Assembly: GCA_041608775.1 (NCBI GenBank)
Contig: JBFISC010000079.1
Location: 1 to 14,176 of the forward strand
Direction: 5' to 3'
DNA: 14,176 nucleotides
Source: UBA7803 sp041608775
GTDB taxonomy: Bacteria > Pseudomonadota > Gammaproteobacteria > Pseudomonadales > Azotimanducaceae
In this document: one piece after another, positions 1 through 7,215 of the stretch
Position numbering within the stretch: position 1 is the stretch's first letter
Layout of the letters: every line of letters starts with the position of its first letter
Made by a program: the position numbers and the translations under genes
The notes under the pieces: generated by a model
What the model saw: the letters and a program-made list of their open reading frames with translations, nothing else
The model's database searches: none
Told to the model about the DNA's origin: nothing

Positions 1-666
1 ATCGTCGCTAACGCCAGCCACGGCATCGACCTGCACACCGGCGCGATTCACCGCTGCAACTGGCCGCAGATCCGCGCCGACCTCACCGACCCGGAGACTG
101 CGCGTCTCGCGCGTGCCTTCGGCGCGCCGGTGGTCATCGACTCCAGCGTCCGTGAAGGCAGTCTGCGCGAGGCTGCCGGGCAACGCGGCGTACCCGTGCT
201 GGTATACGAGGCCGGCGAGGCGCTGCGCTTCGATGAGGCCGCCATCAAGCGTGGCGTGGCAGGCGTGCTCGCGGTGATGCGTGCCCTAGACATGCTTCCG
301 GAGGCCGGCGCGAGCCCGGCCGAACCGTTCGTCGCCCGCTCCAGCAGCTGGGTCCGCGCGCCGCGCAGCGGCGTGCTGCGGAACGCTGTCGCATTGGGCA
401 CCGTGGTGGAGAAAGGCGCGGTGCTGGGGGAAGTGGCGGATTCCTTCGGCGACAACCGCACCCGGGTACTGGCCCGTCGAGCCGGCATGGTCATCGGCGG
501 CACGTACCTGCCCGTGATCTACGAAGGCGATGCGTTGTTCCATCTGGTGGACAGCGCCGGCGATCAGGTGGACGCAGCTCAGCTCGACGTGCCGGCGGAC
601 AACGCCCGCTACGAGGAGATGGAGGACGACCTCCGGGCGCAGGACGATGCGCTGACGTTCAGTTGA
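1..666 (+). CDS. Succinylglutamate desuccinylase/aspartoacylase family zinc hydrolase, 5' end missing
   Basis: The frame is open from base 1 to the TGA at 664-666, so about 221 C-terminal residues are present and the start lies left of the window. The motif DLHTGAIHR near the beginning is the zinc-site His motif of the M14 AstE/AspA family, and LVYEAGEALRFDE about 60 residues later holds the candidate catalytic Glu. After about residue 110 comes a beta-rich segment (WVRAPRSGVLRNAVALGTVV) typical of the C-terminal domain that these proteins share with biotinyl/lipoyl-like folds. Family members hydrolyse N-acyl amino acids or related amides in the cytoplasm. The substrate cannot be told from sequence, so no symbol is given. 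The first zinc ligands (HxxE) would be in the missing part. The next gene converges on it after 45 bases. Confidence 0.85.
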   Translation: MVANASHGIDLHTGAIHRCNWPQIRADLTDPETARLARAFGAPVVIDSSVREGSLREAAGQRGVPVLVYEAGEALRFDEAAIKRGVAGVLAVMRALDMLPEAGASPAEPFVARSSSWVRAPRSGVLRNAVALGTVVEKGAVLGEVADSFGDNRTRVLARRAGMVIGGTYLPVIYEGDALFHLVDSAGDQVDAAQLDVPADNARYEEMEDDLRAQDDALTFS

Positions 667-711
667 ACCCGCGCATCGACAGCATCGCCAACGACAGCGG
701 ATCGAACGGGC

Positions 712-1188
712 TCAAGCTTCGCGTCGCCAGACGCGCTTGTTGGTCGAACCGAACATCTCCGACAGTTCGACCCGAGTGGGCGTGATGCGTACCGGAAGAA
801 AATTCGGATCCTCCGGTCCGGTGGAGCCGAACTGCGTCAGATCGTAGTCGATGGCGTTCCAGGCGTGATCCTTGGTCGGCTGATCGCCGATCAGTTCGGC
901 GGTGCCTCGCACCATGACGTGAACGAAGTCCGGGGGCGCGACCTGATACTGAATGTCGACATGGGGATTCCGGCGCAGCTGCTTCGCCTTCGGCGTTTGC
1001 GGACCGGTGGCGAACCAGAGCGTGTCCCCATCCCAGGTCGGGTGCACGATCCTCACCCTCGGCTGGTCCCCGTCGACGGTCGCGATGGCGCACCAGACCG
1101 CCCGCTTGCAGGCCTCGTCAACCTGGCGGAAAAACGCGGCCCTCTCCGCTTCGCTCACTCTCTGCATGGGGGTGGTTCCCGTTGGCAT
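712..1188 (-). CDS. Pyridoxamine 5'-phosphate oxidase-like FMN-binding split-barrel protein
   Basis: The protein has 158 residues if it starts at the ATG at 1188. An ATG at 1167 gives 151 residues and is equally plausible, because neither has a good Shine-Dalgarno. The core strands WCAIATVDGDQPRVRIVHP and DTLWFATGPQTPKAKQLRR, then NPHVDIQYQ, follow the pattern of the PNPOx-like flavin reductase/general stress superfamily, where Arg/Lys residues after the second strand contact the FMN phosphate. Members of this size are usually uncharacterised cytoplasmic FMN or F420 proteins; true PNPOx (PdxH) is longer and has a distinct C-terminal signature not seen here. It lies 109 bases downstream of gluconokinase on the same strand, so it may be the last gene of that operon or a separate unit. 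Family is fairly sure, function unknown. Confidence 0.75.
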   Translation of the reverse strand: MPTGTTPMQRVSEAERAAFFRQVDEACKRAVWCAIATVDGDQPRVRIVHPTWDGDTLWFATGPQTPKAKQLRRNPHVDIQYQVAPPDFVHVMVRGTAELIGDQPTKDHAWNAIDYDLTQFGSTGPEDPNFLPVRITPTRVELSEMFGSTNKRVWRREA

Positions 1189-1297
1189 GTCTCGGCAACA
1201 TACCAGAGCAGGCGTGTTTCGGCTGCTTGCTCGATCAGCCCACTGGACGATCGCCATCGTCTTATGGGGCGGCGTGTCCGGCAACGGCTCCACCAGT

Positions 1298-1819
1298 TCA
1301 TGAACGGTCCAGTTCGGATCGGGTCGCGCGCAGCGCTGCAACGATCCGCTCGACCACCTGATCCGGTGCCACGTCGACCTCGACCCGGATGCCGCCCGCC
1401 GGTGGTTCCAGTGCTTCGAACTGGCTGTCGAGCAGCGCCGCCGGCATGAATGCATGGCTGCGCTCGGCGATGCGCGCTGCGATGAGGTCCCGCGAGCCTT
1501 CCAGGAACACCGACACCACCCGACGCTGGTCGATGCCGAGCTGGTGCCGGTGAGCGGCCTTCAGCGCCGAGCAGGCGAGCACGGTGGGCCGGTTCCCTTG
1601 CACGCGATTCTCGATCAGGCGGCGCAGCGCGTCGAGCCAGGGCCTGCGATCCGCGTCGGTGAGCGGCTCGCCCCGGCGCATCTTGTCGACGTTGGCGCGC
1701 GGATGGAAATCGTCGCCATCCTGGAAGTCCCGGTGGAGGCGCTGCGCGAGCAGACGCCCCACCGTGGACTTGCCGGCGCCGCTCACCCCGCAGACGACGA
1801 GGACTACGGGCGCGTCCAC
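1298..1819 (-). CDS. gntK: Gluconokinase
   Basis: This enzyme phosphorylates D-gluconate to 6-phosphogluconate with ATP in the cytoplasm. The 173 residues are close to the usual GntK size (about 175). A Walker A loop GVSGAGKST occupies residues 11-19. The gluconokinase signature follows: DGDDFHPRANVDKMRRGEPL, then the TDADRRPWLD segment, and later ACSALK. The frame is open further upstream, but the preceding codons show no family similarity and lie inside the dehydrogenase gene. The GTG at 1817-1819 sits directly before the nucleotide-binding strand, with GAGGGGAG about 12 bases upstream. It overlaps the 3' end of the 6-phosphogluconate dehydrogenase gene by 16 bases, indicating translational coupling. 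The two enzymes are consecutive steps, so kinase product feeds the dehydrogenase. Confidence 0.93.
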   Translation of the reverse strand: MDAPVVLVVCGVSGAGKSTVGRLLAQRLHRDFQDGDDFHPRANVDKMRRGEPLTDADRRPWLDALRRLIENRVQGNRPTVLACSALKAAHRHQLGIDQRRVVSVFLEGSRDLIAARIAERSHAFMPAALLDSQFEALEPPAGGIRVEVDVAPDQVVERIVAALRATRSELDRS

Positions 1820-3195
1820 GGCGCGTGGAAGCTCCCCTCGCGGTCGGTGCGCTCGAAGCCATGCGCGCCGAAGCGGTCGCGTTGCGCCTGAATGAGGTTC
1901 GTGGGCAGGCGTTCGGCGTGGAGCGAGTCGTACCAGGCGAGCGCCGCGCTGGCACAGGGCGCGGTGGTACCGGCGGTGACGTTGGCGGCAACGAAGGCGC
2001 GCCACTGCGGCTCGAGCTGGCGCAGCCGGGAGCGGAACGGGTCGGTCTCCAGCAGTGAAGGCACGGCGGCGCTGCGGAAGGCGGCCTCCGCATCACGCAG
2101 CAGATCGGCGCGGATGATGCAGCCGCCCTGCCAGACGCGGGCGATCTCCGCCAGCTCCAGCTGCCAGCCATGGACCTCGCTGGCCGCCGCCAGCAGCATG
2201 AATCCTTGCGCGAAGCTCGCGATGAATCCGGCGTAGAGCGCCGCTTCCAGCCCTGGCGCGTCGAGAGCTGGTGCGGGGTCGGTTCGGGGCAGCGGTGCCG
2301 CCGCGGCGCTGCGGGCGCGCCCGGCGGACGTCATCCGCTCGCCCACGGCGGCGGCAATCGTTGGTACCGGCACGCCCAGCGCCAGCGCTGCTTCTACCGT
2401 CCAGCGGCCGGTGCCCTTCTGCGCAGCCCGGTCGGAGACGCGGTCCAGCAGGTAACCGTCGCCCTCGGGGTCGGGCACGGTCAGGATCTCGCCGGTGATC
2501 TCGACCAGATAGCTCGCCGCCGGGCCTCGGGCGAAAGCAGCGAAGGCGTCCTGTTGCTGCTGCCGGTCCCAGCCGAGAACGTCCGCCATGGTGCGCCAGG
2601 TCTCGGCGATCAGCTGCATCAGCGCGTACTCGATGCCGTTGTGCACCATTTTGACGAAGTGGCCGGCGCCGCCCGGCCCCACGCGCGCCGCGCAGGGCGA
2701 GTCGCCGACCCGGGCGGCGAGCGCCTCGAAGATCGGCCGGGCGCGGGCGTAGTCGTCGGGGTCGGCACCCACCATGAGCGAGGCGCCGTGGCGCGCGCCC
2801 GCTTCGCCCCCGGAGATGCCGGCCCCGGCGTAGCCTACGCCGTGCGCCCGGAGCGCGGCGCCGCGACGGACCGTGTCGCGGAAGTGGGAGTTGCCGCCGT
2901 CGACCACCAGGTCACCGGGGTCGAGCGCCGGCAGCAGGTCGGCGAGCACGCGCTCGACGGGATCGCCGGCGGTCACCATCAGCAGGATCGTTCGCGGGCG
3001 CGCCAGGCAACGGACCAGGTCGACGGGGTCGGTGGCCGCAGGCACTGGCGCATCCAACGCCGCGCGAAAGCGCTCGACTTCCGCGGCGTCGTAGCTGCAG
3101 ACGGTCAGCGGTATGCCGAGCTCGGCGAGCCGCCAGCCCAGATTGCGGCCCATGGCCCCGAGGCCGATCAGACCGAGTGCTGCGCTACGCGCCAA
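1804..3195 (-). CDS. gnd: 6-phosphogluconate dehydrogenase, decarboxylating
   Basis: The enzyme oxidatively decarboxylates 6-phosphogluconate to ribulose 5-phosphate. The 463 residues match the long (E. coli-type, about 468) family. The Rossmann motif LIGLGAMGRNL is at residues 9-19, GAGISGGEAGARHGASLM at about 124-141, and KMVHNGIEYALMQ at 182-194 carries the catalytic Lys182 and Glu189. The C-terminal domain has GTGRWTVEAAL and the end motif PTNLIQAQRDRFGAHGFER. The start is TTG at 3193-3195: the dioxygenase TGA lies in this same frame three codons upstream, and no ATG or GTG is available in between. The Shine-Dalgarno is weak. The cofactor loop after strand 2 reads VCSYDAAEV, lacking the Arg/Thr that bind the NADP 2'-phosphate and carrying an Asp, which suggests NAD+ preference (inference). 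It overlaps gntK by 16 bases. Confidence 0.95.
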   Translation of the reverse strand: MARSAALGLIGLGAMGRNLGWRLAELGIPLTVCSYDAAEVERFRAALDAPVPAATDPVDLVRCLARPRTILLMVTAGDPVERVLADLLPALDPGDLVVDGGNSHFRDTVRRGAALRAHGVGYAGAGISGGEAGARHGASLMVGADPDDYARARPIFEALAARVGDSPCAARVGPGGAGHFVKMVHNGIEYALMQLIAETWRTMADVLGWDRQQQQDAFAAFARGPAASYLVEITGEILTVPDPEGDGYLLDRVSDRAAQKGTGRWTVEAALALGVPVPTIAAAVGERMTSAGRARSAAAAPLPRTDPAPALDAPGLEAALYAGFIASFAQGFMLLAAASEVHGWQLELAEIARVWQGGCIIRADLLRDAEAAFRSAAVPSLLETDPFRSRLRQLEPQWRAFVAANVTAGTTAPCASAALAWYDSLHAERLPTNLIQAQRDRFGAHGFERTDREGSFHAPWTRP

Positions 3196-3204
3196 CGCGT
3201 GCGC

Positions 3205-4164
3205 TCAGCGCGCCGGCGCCCGCTCGAACCAGGGCGTCAGGTCCCAGTCCGGCCAGCGCCGCTGCGTCAGCGAGAGCGTGCGCGGGGTCCAGAACGGATC
3301 TCCCGGCCGCGGTATACCCAGCACGGCGAGCTGTTCTGGCGAAGCGCTGGTGAGGATCGGCGCCCAGTTGCGCACCGCCGATGCCTGCCAGACGTGGAAG
3401 CCGATCTGATCGTTGCCCGCCGCCTTGTAGCCGATGGTCATGGTGTAGCGGTGCCCGCCCTTGCAGGTCAGGTTGGTCCCCCGGTGGAAGGTGTCGATGC
3501 CGTGGGCGACCACCGTGCCCGCCGGCGCTGCCGCGGAGCGCGCCCGGGCCTTGAGTGCCGTCTGCGCCTCGGCGCTGTCGGCGACCAGCGTGTCCTCACC
3601 TACCGCCTCCCGGGCGTCGGGCTTGGTCACGTAGTGGGGCGCGCCGTGGGCGTCGGTGACGTCGGTCAGGTAGATGATGAAGTCAATGGTCCGCCGGTAG
3701 GGTTCGTCCGCGGGCACGGTGAGCGTGTGGTTGCCGAAGTCGCAGTGGAAGGGCTGGTCGAAGTCCGCCTCCCCGGTGAACTTGGCCCAGGTATGGGACT
3801 GGTACAGGTGCACTTCGCCGGCGCCGAGCGCCGCCTTCGCGAAGTCGATCAGCGCGGGATGCAGCGACAGCAGGTTCATCGCGGTGGAGCCGGCGTAGGG
3901 GAGGGTGTCGATGTTGCTGAACTGGTGCCGGTCGAACCTGCCGATCTGGCCCTCGGCCTTGCGGTTCATGGGCTCCGCCGGTTCCGGCCGGCGGGCGCCG
4001 TACAGCCGATCGTAGTCCTCGACGATGGGGGCGATCTCGTCCCGCGCGAAGAAGCCGGTCACGATGGCGAAGCCGTCCGTGCGCCAGCGCTCGATGTCTG
4101 CTGCGGAGAATCGGCGCCGTTCGCGCGCCGCGGGGTTCGAAACGCCGGTTGCCGCTTCGCTCAT
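3205..4164 (-). CDS. Phytanoyl-CoA dioxygenase (PhyH) family Fe(II)/2-oxoglutarate oxygenase
   Basis: The 319-residue protein has the facial triad of 2-oxoglutarate oxygenases: H-x-D in QPFHCDFGNHTLTV (His140, Asp142) and the distal His227 in HGIDTFHRGTNLT, with Arg239 in GGHRYTMTIGY as a candidate 2-oxoglutarate ligand. The N-terminal FSAADIERWRTDGFAIVTGF is the usual PhyH entry helix and strand. Such enzymes hydroxylate small molecules using O2, Fe(II) and 2-oxoglutarate. The substrate is unknown and CoA esters should not be assumed. ATG at 4162-4164 was preferred to the one 8 codons upstream, because it follows the esterase stop by two bases and has GAGGGG five bases ahead. It is cytoplasmic, with no signal peptide, and sits in the middle of an operon with gluconate genes, so a sugar-acid or sugar-ester substrate is an inference. 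Confidence 0.88.
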   Translation of the reverse strand: MSEAATGVSNPAARERRRFSAADIERWRTDGFAIVTGFFARDEIAPIVEDYDRLYGARRPEPAEPMNRKAEGQIGRFDRHQFSNIDTLPYAGSTAMNLLSLHPALIDFAKAALGAGEVHLYQSHTWAKFTGEADFDQPFHCDFGNHTLTVPADEPYRRTIDFIIYLTDVTDAHGAPHYVTKPDAREAVGEDTLVADSAEAQTALKARARSAAAPAGTVVAHGIDTFHRGTNLTCKGGHRYTMTIGYKAAGNDQIGFHVWQASAVRNWAPILTSASPEQLAVLGIPRPGDPFWTPRTLSLTQRRWPDWDLTPWFERAPAR

Positions 4165-4166
4165 CC

Positions 4167-5099
4167 TCACCCCTCGGTGTCGCGCCACAGCCAGCGCAGG
4201 CTGTCCGCAAAGATCGCGCCGCCGTGATCGAGATTATGCCCGCCGGTGCCGAACTCGAAGCGGTGGTCGTAGCCGGACCAGGACAGCGCGCTGGCCATTG
4301 CCTGGTTGGCCAGCGCCCAGTTGCCGAACGGCGTGTTCGCGTCGTTGGCGCCGCTCTGCAGCAGCACGCGGATCGGCTTGCGCGGCGTTCGCCGCACGAT
4401 GGACGGGTAGTTGTGGCCGCCCCAGATGTCGGTGAACGAGCCGCAGTGGCAGAGCACGCGGCTGCATTCCTCGGGATGGTGCCAGGCGGCCGTGAACGCG
4501 GCGATTCCGCCGCTGCTGATCCCGCACGTGGTGCGATGCTCGGGCCGTGCGCTGACGCGCAGCCCGGTCTTCTGTGCCACCAGGGGGAGAATCTCGCCGA
4601 ACAGAAACTCGCCGTAGCGCGGTGTCAGCCGATCGTACTCCAGGCTGCGCTGCGCGGTCCTGGCGTCGTACGACTCGATCGGGCCATCGACCGGATGGTC
4701 GGGATCGCCGGGCATGATGAACACCGCCGCGGTCGGCTGGATCTCGCCCGCGTGGTGCAACCAGTCCAGCACGCGGGTTGCCCGCACCGGTCCGCTGCGG
4801 GACAGGTACCAGCCGCCGTCGTTGAACAGCACGACGCGCACGGCGCTTGCAGCCGCTTCGGGCGGCGTGTAGATCCACAGGTCGCGCCGCGTGCCGGGGT
4901 ACACGGCCGAGTCCTTCCAGTCTTCGAGCTTCTCGACGGCACCGCGAGGCACATCGTCGGCGGGGAACGCCTCCGGGCAGGGATGGTACGCGGCGTCCCA
5001 CGCCGGATCGTTGTCGACGCCGTTGCGGCGGCCGTTCACCTCCGCGGGAATCGGCCGGTCGAGCCCGAAGCGCTCTATGTCCTCAAGGGGGGTCGGCAT
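4167..5099 (-). CDS. Enterochelin-esterase-like alpha/beta hydrolase
   Basis: The 310-residue protein belongs to the esterase D/Fes-like alpha/beta hydrolase group. The nucleophile elbow GISSGG gives Ser195, LQSGANDANTP gives acid Asp253, and GTGGHNLDHGG gives His288, so the triad is complete. A conserved-looking entry strand, DLWIYTPP and VLFNDGGWYLSR, forms the oxyanion side. No signal peptide is visible, so it should act in the cytoplasm, unlike many polysaccharide esterases of the family. Start ATG at 5097-5099 has GGGAGG six bases upstream. It is the first gene of the esterase-dioxygenase-gnd-gntK run. No siderophore genes are nearby, so a role in cleaving a sugar-acid or other small ester fits the context better than enterobactin hydrolysis, but this is inference. 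Confidence 0.85.
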   Translation of the reverse strand: MPTPLEDIERFGLDRPIPAEVNGRRNGVDNDPAWDAAYHPCPEAFPADDVPRGAVEKLEDWKDSAVYPGTRRDLWIYTPPEAAASAVRVVLFNDGGWYLSRSGPVRATRVLDWLHHAGEIQPTAAVFIMPGDPDHPVDGPIESYDARTAQRSLEYDRLTPRYGEFLFGEILPLVAQKTGLRVSARPEHRTTCGISSGGIAAFTAAWHHPEECSRVLCHCGSFTDIWGGHNYPSIVRRTPRKPIRVLLQSGANDANTPFGNWALANQAMASALSWSGYDHRFEFGTGGHNLDHGGAIFADSLRWLWRDTEG

Positions 5100-5213
5100 C
5101 GACGGCCTCCCGGCATCACGATGGGCAGTCCTGCAGCGGCATGCGTCACGACTGGTCGAATCGCTTGCCGTTCAAGGAAAGGATAAAGGGGCGACCCGGA
5201 TGATGCGACAGGC

Positions 5214-5230
5214 GCCGCAGGCTCTGCGGC
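5214..5230. repeat. Perfect inverted repeat, 7-base arms
   Basis: GCCGCAG and its complement CTGCGGC are separated by GCT, which would make a tight GC-rich hairpin. There is no T-tract on either side, so a rho-independent terminator is not supported. It lies 115 bases upstream of the esterase start and about 220 upstream of the methyltransferase start. Confidence 0.5.
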
Positions 5231-5362
5231 CGCTCTTCCCGGGCGCCATTGTGGTGGCCAGCGATCTTCCCGCGGCGTATGTTCCTGGTCGGCAATCCGG
5301 GATGACATGAATCGTTCAGCAGTCGAAAGCTCCGCGGCCGGCCTCCGCACCTGGAGTTCCAT

Positions 5363-5383
5363 CGGGATCTTGCGAGGATCCCG
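5363..5383. promoter_or_regulatory. Inverted repeat, possible operator upstream of the methyltransferase
   Basis: Arms CGGGATC (5363-5369) and GATCCCG (5377-5383) are perfect complements around a 7-base spacer, a geometry common for dimeric repressor sites. It is 69 bases upstream of the methyltransferase ATG. The role is an inference from position and symmetry only. Confidence 0.3.
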
Positions 5384-5451
5384 CGCTGAGCTGGCCACCA
5401 ATCCGTAGGCCGGCATGCTGCTAGCACTCGCTGTCATGGAGAAGCGCATAC

Positions 5452-6258
5452 ATGAATGACGACCCTGTCGACCTGGACAGCTATTTTCACGATCACTGGG
5501 TGCACGTGGAACCCGCCCGGATGAGTCGCTACGAGGCCATGTTCCAGTGGCGTGATGGCCACGCCCCGCTGATTGCGCCTGCCGAGGTCGGCGCGGGCCA
5601 GGTGGTCGTCGATTTCGGCTGCGGGCCCGGGGGCCTGAGCATGGAACTGGCCCGCCGGGTCGGGCCCGCGGGGCGGGTGCTGGCGATGGACATCAACCCG
5701 GCGTTTCTTGAGCGCACGCACGCCCTGGCGGCCAGCGAAGGCCTTGCGGAGCGGGTGGAGACCCGCCTGCTTGAAGGCGACGCCATCCCGCTTGAGGATG
5801 CCAGCGCGGATCGGGTGGTCTGCAAGAACGTGCTGGAATACGTGCCGGACCCGGCGCGGACGGTCGCCGAGTTCCGGCGCGTTCTGCGCCCGGGAGGCAT
5901 TGCTCACGTCAGCGACAGCGACTGGGGCGCCGTGATCCTCGAGCCGGACGCCGGCTTCGAGCCCATCATGGCGGCGGCGAGCATCGCCTTTCGAACGCCG
6001 CGCATCGGTCGCCGTCTGTACGGTCTGTTCCGCGATGCCGGGCTCGAAGACGTTGCCGTGCAGGTGCTGGCCAGCCCCGACACCGTCGGCGCGCTGCGCC
6101 CGGTGCTGCAGAACATGGCGGGTTATGCGCGCACGTCGGGTGAGCTCGCCGATGCAGACATCGACGCCTTTCTCGGGGAGGTCGAGCGGGCCGTTGCAGA
6201 ACAGCGCTACCTGGCTCTGCTGCCCCAGTTTCTGGTGACCGGTCGGGCGCCGTCGTGA
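5452..6258 (+). CDS. Class I SAM-dependent methyltransferase
   Basis: The 268-residue protein has the class I Rossmann methyltransferase motifs. Motif I is VVDFGCGPGGLSMELAR at residues 52-68, the SAM ribose-binding acidic residue is Asp80 at the end of VLAMD, GDAIPLEDASADRVVCKNVL covers motifs II-III, and LRPGG follows. This pattern is of the Methyltransf_11/UbiE-like group. The residues after about 170 form the variable substrate-binding part and give no clear hint of the acceptor. ATG at 5452 is preceded by GGAGAAG seven bases upstream. It is divergent from the esterase operon and separated by 136 bases from the next small gene, so it may be monocistronic. Methyl transfer is near certain, acceptor unknown. 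Confidence 0.88.
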   Translation: MNDDPVDLDSYFHDHWVHVEPARMSRYEAMFQWRDGHAPLIAPAEVGAGQVVVDFGCGPGGLSMELARRVGPAGRVLAMDINPAFLERTHALAASEGLAERVETRLLEGDAIPLEDASADRVVCKNVLEYVPDPARTVAEFRRVLRPGGIAHVSDSDWGAVILEPDAGFEPIMAAASIAFRTPRIGRRLYGLFRDAGLEDVAVQVLASPDTVGALRPVLQNMAGYARTSGELADADIDAFLGEVERAVAEQRYLALLPQFLVTGRAPS

Positions 6259-6394
6259 GCTGCCGCCGGTCCGGAGGCCGGGCGAGACGGCGGGGAACGG
6301 CCGCAATCGAGATCTGCGCCTATCATTAGAGGGCTGGATCGGGTTGGCGTTCTGCACTCAGACCCGACGGAAGATTCGAACGAGGACCGAGCCC

Positions 6395-6580
6395 ATGGAT
6401 GACGACGCCTACCGTGACTTCTGCGCCGCCGCTGCGTTGACCGGATTGATCGCCAGGCTCCAGGACGATGACGAGGACCTGCGCCATCGTTATCACGTGC
6501 TGTGCCTGGAAGCCTATCGCGCCGCCGACGAAATGGTGGAAGCCCGGCAGGCGCGGCGCGCGAAGAGGGTCCGCCCCTAG
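6395..6580 (+). CDS. Small acidic/basic hypothetical protein (61 aa)
   Basis: I do not recognise the family. ATG at 6395 is preceded by GAGG about nine bases upstream; a TTG 17 codons earlier would lengthen it, but that part has weak coding bias. The protein has an acidic N-terminal half (MDDDAYRDF, LQDDDEDL), likely helical, and a strongly basic Arg-rich tail (ARQARRAKRVRP). There is no signal peptide or membrane segment. It lies 46 bases before the GFA-family gene on the same strand and may be co-transcribed with it. Codon use fits the neighbours, supporting a real gene, but no function is suggested. Confidence 0.55.
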   Translation: MDDDAYRDFCAAAALTGLIARLQDDDEDLRHRYHVLCLEAYRAADEMVEARQARRAKRVRP

Positions 6581-6626
6581 CCGGGTTCGCCCCACGGATG
6601 TCGGCGCCGTCGGCGAGAAGGGTGTC

Positions 6627-7067
6627 ATGGCAAAGTATCAGGCCCGCTGTTTCTGCGGCGCGGTGCGCTACGAGGTGCTGGCCGATCCAGTGGACGCCAA
6701 GATCTGTCACTGCGCCACCTGCCGCAGCCTGCATGGCGCGCCGATGCAGTGGGCGGCGATCTTTCGCAAGCGGGACGTGCGCTTCACGGCCGGTGAGGCG
6801 CACCTGCGCTTCTATCACAGCGAGAGCAATCGGGCCGAACGCATCCTGCCCTGCAAAGTGAGCTGCGCGTTGTGCGGCTCCCCGATCGCGGACGACGGGC
6901 GCCGCATGTGGCTTGCGTTCCCGACCCTGTTCGAATTCGGCGACCCGCCCCAGGTGCCCGCGACGTTCAGGCCCAGTTGCCACATCTTCTACGCTCACCG
7001 GGTGCTGGACATCGACGACGGTCTGCCGAAGTGGTCGGGCCACAAGGGCACCTCGAGGCTGCTCTGA
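6627..7067 (+). CDS. GFA-family (glutathione-dependent formaldehyde-activating-like) zinc protein
   Basis: The 146-residue protein has the Cys pattern of the GFA fold: C-x-C at Cys8/Cys10 (CFCGAVRYEV), C-x-C-x2-C at Cys28/Cys30/Cys33 (CHCATCRSLHG), and C-x2-C at Cys80/Cys83 (CALCGSPI). These residues bind one or two structural zinc ions in the family. GFA itself joins formaldehyde and glutathione, but most members are of unknown activity, and the enzyme name should not be taken as function. The start ATG at 6627 has GAGAAGG five bases upstream. It is cytoplasmic, with no signal peptide. There is no formaldehyde dehydrogenase gene nearby in the window. Confidence 0.85.
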   Translation: MAKYQARCFCGAVRYEVLADPVDAKICHCATCRSLHGAPMQWAAIFRKRDVRFTAGEAHLRFYHSESNRAERILPCKVSCALCGSPIADDGRRMWLAFPTLFEFGDPPQVPATFRPSCHIFYAHRVLDIDDGLPKWSGHKGTSRLL

Positions 7068-7092
7068 GGGTGGGTTCCGAACCGCCGGGTAG

Positions 7093-7138
7093 TCTGGTAT
7101 CGACCAGAGCGCATCCCGGCCCTGATCAGAGCACATCC
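7093..7138. promoter_or_regulatory. Palindrome plus overlapping imperfect direct repeat, possible operator
   Basis: TCTGGT (7093-7098) and ACCAGA (7103-7108) form a perfect 6-base inverted repeat around ATCG. The right half is also part of a direct repeat: GACCAGAGCGCATCC (7102-7116) and GATCAGAGCACATCC (7124-7138) match at 13 of 15 bases, spaced 22 bases, about two helical turns. It lies 78 bases upstream of the thrombospondin-repeat gene. Regulator binding is inferred from geometry only; no -10/-35 was convincing. Confidence 0.3.
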
Positions 7139-7215
7139 GGGGTCGAGGCGTGGCGGATCGGCTTGATGGTTTCGCTCAGGAAGGTGATACGAACACCGAG
7201 CGAGGTCTGAAGCCC

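Larger units (their letters stand above)
5100..5451. other. Divergent intergenic control region
   Basis: This 352-base gap lies between the starts of the leftward esterase operon and the rightward methyltransferase gene, so it should hold promoters for both. Open frames in it lack family similarity, good start signals and the strong G/C third-position bias, so no gene is called. It contains two short perfect inverted repeats (5214-5230 and 5363-5383). No convincing -35/-10 pair could be assigned by eye. Confidence 0.6.

Noticed and set aside
1189..1297. Upstream extension of the FMN-binding protein into the gap after gluconokinase
   Set aside because: The segment has no similarity to the split-barrel family and would overlap the kinase if extended fully.
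1820..2005. N-terminal extension of gluconokinase to 235 residues
   Set aside because: The extra part is Arg-rich, lies wholly inside gnd in another frame, and the family begins just before the Walker A loop.
2170..4227. Long plus-strand frame opposite gnd and the dioxygenase
   Set aside because: It is antisense to two genes with full catalytic motifs and reads as Arg/Gly/Ala-rich shadow sequence, a usual effect of high GC content.
5146..5449. Minus-strand frames in the divergent intergenic region
   Set aside because: No good start signals, no similarity, poor coding bias, and they cover the place where both promoters must lie.
6259..6394. GC-rich inverted segments after the methyltransferase as a terminator
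   Set aside because: Pairing is imperfect and no T-tract follows, so a rho-independent terminator is not supported.
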